Part shown: one piece after another, positions 6,453 through 12,505 of the stretch
Position numbering within the stretch: the stretch's first letter is position 1
How the letters are laid out: every line of letters begins with the position of its first letter
Origin: Cytophagales bacterium
GTDB taxonomy: Bacteria; Bacteroidota; Bacteroidia; Cytophagales; 172606-1
Length of the DNA: 12,505 nt
Direction: 5' to 3'
Assembly (NCBI GenBank): GCA_025455595.1
Contig: JALOMD010000022.1
Span: 1-12,505 of the forward strand
Translations under genes and position numbers: made by a program
Notes under the pieces: model-generated
The model's database searches: none
Told to the model about the DNA's origin: nothing
What the model saw: only the letters and a program-made list of their open reading frames with translations

Positions 6453-8924
6453 ATGCGTATCGTCGAAATATTGCGCAAGCGTGAACTGTCGTACCTCACG
6501 CTTATGATTGTGGTCGTCCTCATCGTGATCGGATCGGGGCTTATTTTTTATAACCAGCGGGTGATCAAAGAAACACTCGCCATACAAAAACAGACGGAAG
6601 CCGTCAGGTTTGAAGTAGGCTACGGATTCAGCGAAATCACCCGCGACGTGGACATGACCATTCGCGGATACGCCGTGATGCGAGAAAAAGGTTTCCTGTA
6701 CGTCAGCAACGAGGGCATACGCAAGAAAAACGCCGACAACCAGCGTCGCTTGGACAGTCTTCTGGCTTTGCAAAACTACCGTGACCCGAAAGGACTGGAA
6801 GCCCTGCGGTCTTACAAAAGCATTATCGCGGATTACATAGACTATCACCAAACGATGGTGGATTTGCTGCAAAAAGACAGCATGAACACTTTCATGAAAC
6901 TCTTTGCCGAAGACAAAGGCAGGTTTGTATGGGGCGAGTACAGCAAAGCCAAAGACATAATCGGCGCGTTTGAAGAGGATATGTTTCAAAAAGCCAAGGC
7001 CCGCTACGAGTTTGCCATGCAGAGCAACATAGTGGTGCAATTGCTAATGGTCTTCGTCGGGCTGCCCATTATTTTCTTGGTCATGCGCAAACTGTACAGA
7101 GAAAGCCGTCAGCGGCAGGCTTTGCTTCAACAATTGGCAGACAACAACCGCAAGTACCTTTTCGACCCCGGCACCGGCGCGAACACACAGACTGCCGAAC
7201 AAGTGGTCGGCAACTCCATCGCCAACCTGCAGAAAGCCTCTGATTTTGTAGAGAAAATCACCGCCGGCGACCACGGAGCCGAATGGGGCGACATGAACGA
7301 ACAGAACCGCCACCTGAACGAACATAACTTGGCCGGCCACTTGGTGAAGATGCGCGAGCAGATGAAGAAGGTGAAAGCCGAAGACGAGAAACGCGTCTGG
7401 GCCAGCGACGGCCTGGCCCGCTTCTCGGCCATCGTACGCAACAACCAACACAACTTGCAAACCTTGGCCGAAGAAGCCCTGCGGTTTCTTACCAAACATC
7501 TGCAAACGCAGCAAGGCAGCCTATTCGTGCTGCAAGGCGAGGGGGCGGATGCGTATTTGGAACTGGCCGCCTGCCACGCCTTCGACCGCAAGAAGTACGT
7601 CGAGAAACGCATCAACATCGGCAGCGGGCTGGTGGGACAGACGTACCTGGAAGGCGAGACGGTGCTGCTCACCGACATCCCGCAGGGCTACACCTCCATT
7701 ACTTCCGGACTCGGCGATGCCACGCCCACTTGCATTGTGATTGTGCCCATGAAGTACAACGACACCACGCAGGCCGTGCTGGAACTGGCCGGTTTCCGCA
7801 AGTTCGAGCCTTACCAGATCGAATTCTTGGAGAAATGCGGCGAGTTCGTCGCTTCGGCGTTACTGAGTGTACGCACTACCGAAAGAATGCAAATGTTGCT
7901 GGCCGAGTCGCAAGTGCAGGCCGAGCAGATGAAAGCCCAAGAAGAGGAGATGCGCCAGAACATGGAGGAACTGGCCGCCACGCAAGAAGAGATGGCCCGT
8001 AAATCGCGAGAACTGGAATCCGTGGTCGAAAGCATGTCCCATAAGGAAAGAGACCTCCACGAGTCGAAAAGATGGCTGCAAACCGTGATTGACAACCTGC
8101 CGATTGCCATTTTCTGGAAAGAAAGCCAGAACCTGAGCTTCATGGGGGTCAACAAGGTTTTTGCTGATGTCGCCAAGTCAACCACGGAGCAACTCATCGG
8201 CAAAACCGATTTCGACTGCCCGTGGACGCGCGAGGAGTCGGAAATGTTCAGGGCTGACGACCGGGAAGTGCTACGCACCAAAACGGCCAAAGTCAACATC
8301 GAAGAGCAGCAAACCAATGCACAAGGCGAGGTTACTTGGCTCAGAACCAGCAAAATTCCCGTTCTGGATGAAAACGGTAATGCCATAGCCATCTTAGGCA
8401 TGTTTGAGAACGTCACGGAGCGGAAATTGCAAGAGCAGAGAACCAAGGACTCGGCCCTGTGGCTACAGACGATTATCAATAATTTGCCCAAGGGAATTTT
8501 CTGGAAAGAAAGCCAAAGCCTGAGTTTTCTCGGTGCCAACAAGATTTTCACTGACATCGCCGGATTCACGCCCGAAACCATCGTGGGCAAGACCGATTTC
8601 GACTGTCCGTGGAAACGCGAGGAGTCGGAAGCCTTCCGCGCCGACGACCGGGAGGTGATTGCCGCCAAGACGGCCAAGATTGACATCGAGGAACAGAACA
8701 CCAACGCTAACGGCGAAACCCAGTGGCTGAAAACCAGCAAGGTGCCCATCATTGACGAGGAAGGCAAAGTGCTGGCCGTGCTGGGCATGTTCGAGGACAT
8801 CACCGCCGTCAAGAACCGCGAGTTCGACTATCAAGAAAAGCTTCAGGTTGTGTCCCAATTGCAACAGGAAAACGAAGCATTGAAGGCGCAACTGGCGGCC
8901 AAAAACGAAAGCCGCAGTGTGTAA
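6453..8924 (+). CDS. Membrane sensor: CHASE3-like, HAMP-like, GAF, coiled coil, tandem PAS; no output domain
   Basis: An 823-aa signalling protein. TM1 spans residues 14-33 (LTLMIVVVLIVIGSGLIFY) and TM2 about 193-211. Between them lie about 160 mostly helical periplasmic residues, CHASE3-like. A HAMP-like linker follows (EKITAGDHG, then LVKMREQMKKV) with the W-x4-GLARF motif seen after HAMP in many Bacteroidota sensors, then GAF at about 335-469, a Glu/Gln/Met-rich coiled coil at 470-540 and two PAS domains at about 541-658 and 670-787. The PAS copies are roughly two-thirds identical by my count, sharing FWKESQ, GKTDFDCPW, EESE, FRADDREV and LGMFE. The protein ends in a short coiled coil. No HisKA/HATPase, GGDEF, EAL, phosphatase or MCP hairpin is seen, so it probably signals by partner binding. 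The start at 6453 puts a basic N-terminus (MRIVEILRKRE) before TM1; ATG at 6405 would add 16 residues. It is monocistronic, and the ligand is unknown. Confidence 0.88.
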   Translation: MRIVEILRKRELSYLTLMIVVVLIVIGSGLIFYNQRVIKETLAIQKQTEAVRFEVGYGFSEITRDVDMTIRGYAVMREKGFLYVSNEGIRKKNADNQRRLDSLLALQNYRDPKGLEALRSYKSIIADYIDYHQTMVDLLQKDSMNTFMKLFAEDKGRFVWGEYSKAKDIIGAFEEDMFQKAKARYEFAMQSNIVVQLLMVFVGLPIIFLVMRKLYRESRQRQALLQQLADNNRKYLFDPGTGANTQTAEQVVGNSIANLQKASDFVEKITAGDHGAEWGDMNEQNRHLNEHNLAGHLVKMREQMKKVKAEDEKRVWASDGLARFSAIVRNNQHNLQTLAEEALRFLTKHLQTQQGSLFVLQGEGADAYLELAACHAFDRKKYVEKRINIGSGLVGQTYLEGETVLLTDIPQGYTSITSGLGDATPTCIVIVPMKYNDTTQAVLELAGFRKFEPYQIEFLEKCGEFVASALLSVRTTERMQMLLAESQVQAEQMKAQEEEMRQNMEELAATQEEMARKSRELESVVESMSHKERDLHESKRWLQTVIDNLPIAIFWKESQNLSFMGVNKVFADVAKSTTEQLIGKTDFDCPWTREESEMFRADDREVLRTKTAKVNIEEQQTNAQGEVTWLRTSKIPVLDENGNAIAILGMFENVTERKLQEQRTKDSALWLQTIINNLPKGIFWKESQSLSFLGANKIFTDIAGFTPETIVGKTDFDCPWKREESEAFRADDREVIAAKTAKIDIEEQNTNANGETQWLKTSKVPIIDEEGKVLAVLGMFEDITAVKNREFDYQEKLQVVSQLQQENEALKAQLAAKNESRSV

Positions 8925-8944
8925 ATACAAGTGCCAAGTCGTTA

Positions 8945-8974
8945 GCTAATGGCTAATAGCTATTAGCCGTTAGC
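8945..8974. repeat. TAGC/GCTA-type palindrome after the sensor gene
   Basis: A perfect 14-bp palindrome, CTAATAGCTATTAG (8953-8966), extends with one G-T wobble to 8945-8974. It begins 20 nt after the sensor stop codon. The arm word TTAGCCATTAG recurs at once (8970-8980), followed by TTTTTAG, so the region may act as a weak terminator or may be a copy of the TTAGC-type repeats that are common in Bacteroidota spacers. Confidence 0.6.
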
Positions 8975-9099
8975 CATTAGTTTTTAGCCATCAGTAAAAG
9001 CACGGTTTCAAGAGGTTGAAAATCAAGTACTTGTAGTGTTTTCTGCACGCCGAAAATAACATGAACTGATTTCTGTCAAGCACTTGATGCAAACAGACG

Positions 9100-9138
9100 A
9101 ACAGGCGTTTTGGGCAATTTTTGCCCAAAACGCCTGTT
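9100..9138. repeat. GCGTTTTGGGC hairpin repeat, best copy
   Basis: A perfect 18-bp stem (9100-9117 with 9121-9138) with a 3-nt T loop. The core arms are GCGTTTTGGGC and GCCCAAAACGC, and the outer extension is AACAG/CTGTT. It lies 175 nt after the sensor gene and 84 nt before the start chosen for the lipoprotein gene. The frame entering the lipoprotein gene begins in its right arm at TTG 9121 and would read (M)PKTPV; this is repeat sequence, not protein. Confidence 0.85.
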
Positions 9139-9222
9139 AAGCATACCGCAAAACTTTCGCTCGACTACTCAAATCAATGGATTGCCAATAAACGATTTCA
9201 ACTTCAGACAGGTAACATTTTC

Positions 9223-9981
9223 ATGACTATGCGGAATTTTGGACTTTTCGTTCTAATCGTTGCCGGACTTACACTAAATTCATGTGGCAACAAGCAATCC
9301 GGCGAAGAGAAGCCGGGTTTGCTTTCCAATTTGATAAACATAACCAAAAACGAGGACAAGGGTATCAAAGAAATTCTTGAGTTCTACGGTGGATATTGTA
9401 AATACGCTATTGGTGCGTCAGCATCAACGGATGACGGCAAGAAGAAATACTTTGAGATAGAAATGAGCAAGAGTGAAATTATTGAGAAATATTCCAAAAT
9501 TGCCGAGATGCCAGCCTCAAATATTGCTTACTTATTTTACCGCAACTTAAAAGAAGAGAGAAGCAATTACGATGAAATACATACCGTCATAGTTTTCAAT
9601 GACGAAAGCAAAACGGAGTTTGAATTCGCAAAAGAAGATTTAGCGTTGGTTGATAGAAAAATGAGCATAGTAAATAAAACTGTTGCTTTGTTAAAAGCAA
9701 AAGACTTTGAAGGGATAAAAGCATTTCTCAATCCCGACACCACTATCGTTGATTACGATAAAGATGAATTGATAGCTAACTTAACAAAGATCGACCCTCA
9801 GTTTGGGCAAATCAAAGAATTTGTTCCCTACGGTTTTCGTTTCAATCAACTGAAGGATGGAAGACAAATACTTCATGTTTCAGGCGTGTTATCAAGGGAA
9901 AAACAGAATCATGAATTCAGTGTTGACATTGACCCGAATTCTAACAAGGACGAAATAATTTTGATGCAGTACGAGTTGTGA
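9223..9981 (+). CDS. Hypothetical lipoprotein
   Basis: About 252 aa from ATG 9223 (ATG 9229 is nearly as likely). The start is set by the lipoprotein signal MTMRNFGLFVLIVAGLTLNSC, whose lipobox L-N-S-C puts the acylated Cys at residue 21. A short charged linker (GNKQSGEEKPG) follows. I do not recognise the family. The middle (YFEIEMSKSEIIEKYSK and onward) looks alpha/beta. From about residue 145 the sequence KTVALLKAKDFEGIKAFLNP resembles in style the small NTF2/DUF3887-like modules of envelope lipoproteins, but this is only an impression. The coding sequence is visibly richer in A+T and AAA/GAA/ATT codons than the susCD or sensor genes, which may indicate separate acquisition. It stands alone, with hairpin repeats on both sides. 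The upstream in-frame extension to 9121 is rejected because it begins inside a repeat and lacks a signal peptide. Confidence 0.8.
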   Translation: MTMRNFGLFVLIVAGLTLNSCGNKQSGEEKPGLLSNLINITKNEDKGIKEILEFYGGYCKYAIGASASTDDGKKKYFEIEMSKSEIIEKYSKIAEMPASNIAYLFYRNLKEERSNYDEIHTVIVFNDESKTEFEFAKEDLALVDRKMSIVNKTVALLKAKDFEGIKAFLNPDTTIVDYDKDELIANLTKIDPQFGQIKEFVPYGFRFNQLKDGRQILHVSGVLSREKQNHEFSVDIDPNSNKDEIILMQYEL

Positions 9982-9986
9982 TGCCA

Positions 9987-10035
9987 AAGCACAAAAGCGT
10001 TTTGAGCCATTTTTGCTCAAAACGCTTTTGTGCTT
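9987..10035. terminator. GCGTTTTGAGC hairpin repeat acting as terminator of the lipoprotein gene
   Basis: A perfect 21-bp stem (9987-10007 with 10015-10035) with a 7-nt loop, CATTTTT. It starts 5 nt after the lipoprotein stop codon. The core is the family core with one paired change (GCGTTTTGAGC with GCTCAAAACGC), and the outer stem AAGCACAAAA/TTTTGTGCTT is unlike the other copies but fully complementary. There is no classical T-tract after the stem; the T-run is in the loop. Confidence 0.8.
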
Positions 10036-10067
10036 ACTGTGCAAAGTGAGACTGTTTAAGACTTCGG

Positions 10068-10120
10068 AAAGGAAGGCTTTGTCATGCCGACGCAGGAGGC
10101 ATGACAAAGCCTTCCTTTTT
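10068..10120. terminator. Second strong hairpin between lipoprotein and Crp genes
   Basis: 10068-10088 pairs perfectly over 21 bp with 10098-10118, with the 9-nt loop GACGCAGGA. The stem is AAAGGAAGG at its base and GTCATGCC next to the loop, and the 3' side ends in TTTTT. The word GTCATGCCGACGCAGGAGGC resembles a palindromic repeat frequent in Bacteroidota spacers. Placed 32 nt after the preceding hairpin, it gives the lipoprotein gene a double stop and can work from either strand. Confidence 0.8.
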
Positions 10121-10147
10121 CCATCACTCACGTTAAATATGTACGCA

Positions 10148-10178
10148 GGCGTTTTGGGTATTTTTTGCCCAAAACGCC
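10148..10178. repeat. GCGTTTTGGGC hairpin repeat upstream of the Crp-family gene
   Basis: An 11-bp stem, GGCGTTTTGGG (10148-10158) with CCCAAAACGCC (10168-10178), around a T-rich loop. It ends 82 nt before the ATG of the regulator gene, almost the same distance as the 9100-9138 copy from its downstream gene (84 nt). Its right arm again opens a frame reading PKTPV that runs into the gene and is not part of it. Confidence 0.8.
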
Positions 10179-10260
10179 CGTCAAAACCTGTAAATCAACA
10201 TCATGGCAAAAACCCTTTGCCTACTTTGCGGGTTCAATTGGTGCATCACGTCCTGCAAGA

Positions 10261-10848
10261 ATGTACGCCCGGCTCAAAGATAACCTGCAAAGACACGTTC
10301 GGCTTACCGAGTCGGAGTCGGATCATATATGCGCAAAGCTGATTGTAAAACAACTCCGGCGGAAGGAGCTGTTCTATAGCGAAGGACAAGTTTGCCGGTC
10401 AGTGGCGTTCGTCAACAGCGGATGCTTGCGTTATTTTTATGTAAAGGAAGGTGAGGAGCGGACCGGGCAGTTTTTTTTTGAAAACGCGTGGTACACAGAC
10501 TACGAAAGTTTTCTGACAGGCCAGCCTTCCAAGCAAAACATCCAAGCACTGGAACCGACAGAGTTGCTGCTGCTGTCTAAAAAAGACCTGTACGAACTCT
10601 ACGATGCCATCCCTGCATTCGAGCGTTTTGGGCGAATAATGGCCGAAAACGCTTATTTAGGTAGCCGAAAAAACAACATGGCGTTGCTCACCCTTAATCC
10701 TGAAGAACGCTACTTGAACCTCATCGCGGAAAGACCCAAAGTGATTGAGCGGATTCCGCTCAAATACATCGCCTCATATTTGGGCGTCAAGCCCGAAAGC
10801 CTCAGTCGTATCCGCAAACGCCTCTTCGACAGCCGCCGAAATTCTTAA
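10261..10848 (+). CDS. Crp/Fnr-family transcriptional regulator
   Basis: A 195-aa cytoplasmic DNA-binding regulator of the Bacteroidota Crp/Fnr subtype. Residues 10-115 are the cyclic-nucleotide-binding-like beta roll (LFYSEGQVCRSVAFVNSGCL, then RYFYV). A dimerisation helix follows (FERFGRIMAENAYLGSR), then LNPEERYLNLI and a winged-helix HTH at about 165-190, IPLKYIASYLGVKPESLSRI, the signature of this subtype. The roll lacks the classical cAMP-binding RxSxxGE motif, so the effector, if any, is unlikely to be cAMP bound in the usual way; there is no Fnr-type Cys cluster. The ATG at 10261 gives the standard N-terminus (MYARLKDNL); the in-frame extension upstream to 10165 starts inside a hairpin repeat and is rejected. 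The beta-barrel gene begins 81 nt downstream on the same strand and is a plausible target or partner, by position only. Confidence 0.93.
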   Translation: MYARLKDNLQRHVRLTESESDHICAKLIVKQLRRKELFYSEGQVCRSVAFVNSGCLRYFYVKEGEERTGQFFFENAWYTDYESFLTGQPSKQNIQALEPTELLLLSKKDLYELYDAIPAFERFGRIMAENAYLGSRKNNMALLTLNPEERYLNLIAERPKVIERIPLKYIASYLGVKPESLSRIRKRLFDSRRNS

Positions 10849-10929
10849 CCCAAGTCAATCTTTTTCAGTCGCCTTGCTCGGAACTTTGTGCCTTTCCATT
10901 GATTCATACAATCTAAAAATGGTACGGAC

Positions 10930-11568
10930 ATGAAAAAGACGACAATCCTGATTTTGGGCGTTTCGCTCGTTTTTTATGTAAATGCAGCGGCGCAAAACAC
11001 CAAACTGCCCGTTTACGGCAACGTGGCTCTCGGCTACGGCAACACTTTCTTTCACGGCACGCTTGCCGAAAAAGAGACCATCAACGACGGACGTGGTTTC
11101 GGCCGGAACCAAGGCTACACACTTTCCACTTTTTTCTATGTTTCGCCCGAAAACTGGAAAGGATTAGGCATCGGCAGCGGTGTGAAAGGTTTTTTCGCCT
11201 CGCCCAACAACGGCGGCAACAACGAAACCTATCTGTTCAACTATTACCACGTGGGGCTTGGGTTGAAATACTACCCGTTCTCACGGACGTTCAACAAGGG
11301 CTTGTGTGTCAAATCGAATTTCGGCTTCGGGCAAATGACCGAGAAAACGAAGTTTAACAACACACAGACATACGAACACCAGTTCGCTATAGGCACTACG
11401 TTGCTTGGTGGCGTAGGCTATTCGCTGCCGTTGGCAAAAGGCCGGTGCGCACTCAATATTGACTTTGAGGCAGAGTACTCGAACCGGCGCGGCGATGTTA
11501 CCGGCAAAGGCGAAAACCAGCGTTTTCAAAACAGCCACGTGAGTCTTAACGTCGGCTTCGGCTTCTGA
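10930..11568 (+). CDS. Small outer-membrane beta-barrel protein
   Basis: A 212-aa exported protein. A clean Sec signal peptide (MKKTTILILGVSLVFYVNAAAQ, cleaved after an AxA-type site near residue 21) precedes alternating hydrophobic/polar strands rich in Gly, Tyr and Phe: GNVALGYGNTFF, GYTLSTFFYVS, GLGIGSGVKGFF, YYHVGLGLKYYPF, ATTLLGGVGYSL-like and HVSLNVGFGF, ending in the terminal Phe recognised by the BAM machinery. This fits an 8- to 10-strand porin-like outer-membrane barrel. No specific family was recognised. The start is fixed by the signal peptide. It lies 81 nt after the Crp-family gene and may share its transcript; no terminator is seen between them. Confidence 0.85.
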   Translation: MKKTTILILGVSLVFYVNAAAQNTKLPVYGNVALGYGNTFFHGTLAEKETINDGRGFGRNQGYTLSTFFYVSPENWKGLGIGSGVKGFFASPNNGGNNETYLFNYYHVGLGLKYYPFSRTFNKGLCVKSNFGFGQMTEKTKFNNTQTYEHQFAIGTTLLGGVGYSLPLAKGRCALNIDFEAEYSNRRGDVTGKGENQRFQNSHVSLNVGFGF

Positions 11569-11790
11569 CTCGTTAATGGAGTTGCGTTAAACCGAAAAGC
11601 CGCAGACATACTTTGAAAATTCTCTGAGGAATGCCCCATACGACTGAATTTAGCACGTGTTCCGACAGATTAGGGACAGGCTTTTGACCTGTGTAAAATC
11701 CAAAGGATTTCTTCATTAGAACGTAAAGTGTGGCGTTTTTTAGGCGGCCAGAATAGAAGGCCTAAATCCGCCTGTCGGCAATGTGCTGCC

Positions 11791-11825
11791 AAAGCGTTTT
11801 GGGCGTTTTTTGCCCAAAACGCTTT
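11791..11825. terminator. GCGTTTTGGGC hairpin repeat between convergent genes
   Basis: A 14-bp perfect stem, AAAGCGTTTTGGGC (11791-11804) with GCCCAAAACGCTTT (11812-11825), and a 7-nt loop, GTTTTTT. It ends 5 nt from the stop codon of the leftward gene at 11831, the same spacing as the copy after the lipoprotein gene. It also lies downstream of the rightward beta-barrel gene, so a bidirectional terminator role fits; on the + strand it is followed by TTGTTT. Confidence 0.82.
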
Positions 11826-11830
11826 TTGTT

Positions 11831-12505
11831 TCAGCAACCTTCGTCGGCTTTCTCAACAGCGTTCGGATAGACGAGTTGCATCCAGTCGAACAGAAGCGGC
11901 TGTTTCTTGTTCAGGCGGCTTTGGCCATTGTCCGAACGGTAGTCTGAATTAATTTCCATGTTTTGGTTGTCGCCCCATTTGTCCATGTCGTCTCCGGTTT
12001 CTTTTTTGAGCAGGGCTTTGTACTTCTGAAACACTTGTTCCGGCTGTTTCTGGTCGTTCACGTACAGGCCGTTCTTTCTGATCTTGATTCGGTAGTTTTT
12101 TTCATTCTTCAGGATGCCGTCTTTTTTCAGTTCACGGAGCACCAGGCTCATGAATTTCTCGTGTTTTTCCATGATTTTTTCGTGTGCCTTCAATTGCTCT
12201 TCGTGCAGTGCCATGTCTTTTTCGTGTTGTTGCATCTGCAATTCTTGCTCTTTCTGAAACTCTTCGTGTGCCTTGTCCATTTGCCGGGAAATCTCTTCCT
12301 GCTGGTCTTCGAGTTCCCGCTGCTGTTTTTCCATCAATTCCTCTATTTCCGCTTGGTGCTTCTTGTTGAATTTTTCAAAAATCTGTTCACGTTTTTCCTG
12401 TATTTTTTGCTGTTTTTCCTCCAAACGCCTCATTTCTTCCTGTAGTTCTTGCATCTGTTCGTCCATTTCGCCGTCGAAGAAAGGAGATGCTGGCGGGGTT
12501 GGCGG
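11831..12505 (-). CDS. C-terminal part of a coiled-coil protein, possibly a BlaR1/M56-type membrane protein (5' end outside window)
   Basis: The frame is open to the right edge; 224 residues are visible. It begins with a Pro-rich linker (PPTPPASPFFDGE), so the Met at 12466 is unlikely to be the true start. About 105 residues of very charged Glu/Gln/Lys coiled coil follow (for example MDEQMQELQEEMRRLEEKQQ, and His-rich HEKDMALHEEQLKAHEKIME). Next is a compact module with LRELKKDGIL, YRIKIRKNGLYVNDQKQP and EQVFQKYKALL, and then a polar tail. A Pro-rich linker, coiled coil and 'DGLI...LYVNGKKQ..VFQKY' module in this order resembles the C-terminus of many Bacteroidota M56/BlaR1-like metalloprotease or anti-sigma-type membrane proteins. 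That is from memory, and the zinc-protease part would lie outside the window. The stop is 5 nt from a hairpin terminator. Confidence 0.7.
   Translation of the reverse strand, partial: PPTPPASPFFDGEMDEQMQELQEEMRRLEEKQQKIQEKREQIFEKFNKKHQAEIEELMEKQQRELEDQQEEISRQMDKAHEEFQKEQELQMQQHEKDMALHEEQLKAHEKIMEKHEKFMSLVLRELKKDGILKNEKNYRIKIRKNGLYVNDQKQPEQVFQKYKALLKKETGDDMDKWGDNQNMEINSDYRSDNGQSRLNKKQPLLFDWMQLVYPNAVEKADEGC

Noticed and set aside
7811..8812. Long minus-strand open frame opposite the PAS region
   Set aside because: It is Ser-rich low-complexity translation opposite clear GAF/coiled-coil/PAS coding; a shadow.
9121..9222. In-frame N-terminal extension of the lipoprotein beginning (M)PKTPV
   Set aside because: It starts at TTG inside the right arm of the hairpin repeat; the same residues open the extension of the Crp-family gene for the same reason. 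The lipoprotein signal starts at 9223.
10165..10260. In-frame N-terminal extension of the Crp-family regulator
   Set aside because: It begins in a hairpin repeat and adds residues not typical of the family; ATG 10261 gives the normal N-terminus.
11569..11790. Possible small RNA or regulatory hairpins in the spacer after the beta-barrel gene
   Set aside because: Only weak stems are seen (ACAGG/CCTGT at 11676-11692; AAATCC/GGATTT at 11696-11710; TTAGGC/GCCTAA around 11740-11766). None has a convincing terminator tail or known RNA motif.
5960..11825. CRISPR-like array made of the recurring GCGTTTTGGGC repeat
   Set aside because: Spacing is irregular, from hundreds to thousands of bases with whole genes between copies, and no cas genes are present.
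11963..12445. Hydrophobic, Phe/Leu-rich + strand open frame that looks like a membrane protein
   Set aside because: It is the antisense reading of a Glu/Lys/Gln-rich coiled coil, which always yields Phe/Leu-rich sequence.

Overview
The window looks like a chromosomal stretch from a Bacteroidota bacterium, probably of the Cytophagales or a related free-living order (the order is an inference). The evidence is a SusC/SusD pair, two lipoproteins with Bacteroidota-style lipoboxes, a remnant of a type IX secretion (T9SS) C-terminal sorting domain, a Crp/Fnr regulator of the Bacteroidota subtype, and intergenic DNA full of short palindromic repeats of the kind common in this phylum. No rRNA, tRNA, CRISPR array, integrase or transposase gene was recognised.

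Layout. 1-4863 (+): the 3' part of a susC-like TonB-dependent transporter gene, cut by the left edge, followed 29 nt later by a complete susD-like lipoprotein gene; together they encode a nutrient-import complex. 4864-6452: about 1.6 kb without an intact gene. It holds a strong bidirectional terminator, the two halves of a T9SS sorting-domain coding sequence split by a pair of inverted REP-like palindromes, a second terminator, and a mosaic of other palindromic repeats. 6453-8924 (+): a membrane sensor with a CHASE3-like periplasmic domain, HAMP-like segment, GAF, coiled coil and two nearly duplicate PAS domains, but no kinase, cyclase or other output domain. 9223-9981 (+): an unrecognised lipoprotein, more AT-rich than its neighbours. 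10261-11568 (+): a Crp/Fnr-family regulator followed by a small outer-membrane beta-barrel protein. 11831-12505 (-): the 3' end of a gene entering from the right edge, encoding a Pro-rich linker, a long charged coiled coil and a C-terminal module resembling the tail of Bacteroidota BlaR1/M56-type proteins.

The most distinctive feature is a recurring hairpin whose core arms read GCGTTTTGGGC and GCCCAAAACGC around a T-rich loop. Four well-formed copies (9100-9138, 9987-10035, 10148-10178, 11791-11825), two imperfect copies arranged as an inverted pair (5960-5990 and 6143-6175) and two half copies occur here, all between intact genes. The core is kept while the outer stem differs between copies yet stays self-complementary, so the folded form seems to matter. 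Two copies lie exactly 5 nt past a stop codon, one on each strand, and two others lie 82-84 nt upstream of a start codon. They could be terminators built from a genome-wide repeated word, as uptake-sequence terminators are in Neisseria, or a mobile repeat family. The SusCD pair, the sensor and the Crp/barrel pair look like separate functional units; nothing ties them into one pathway.
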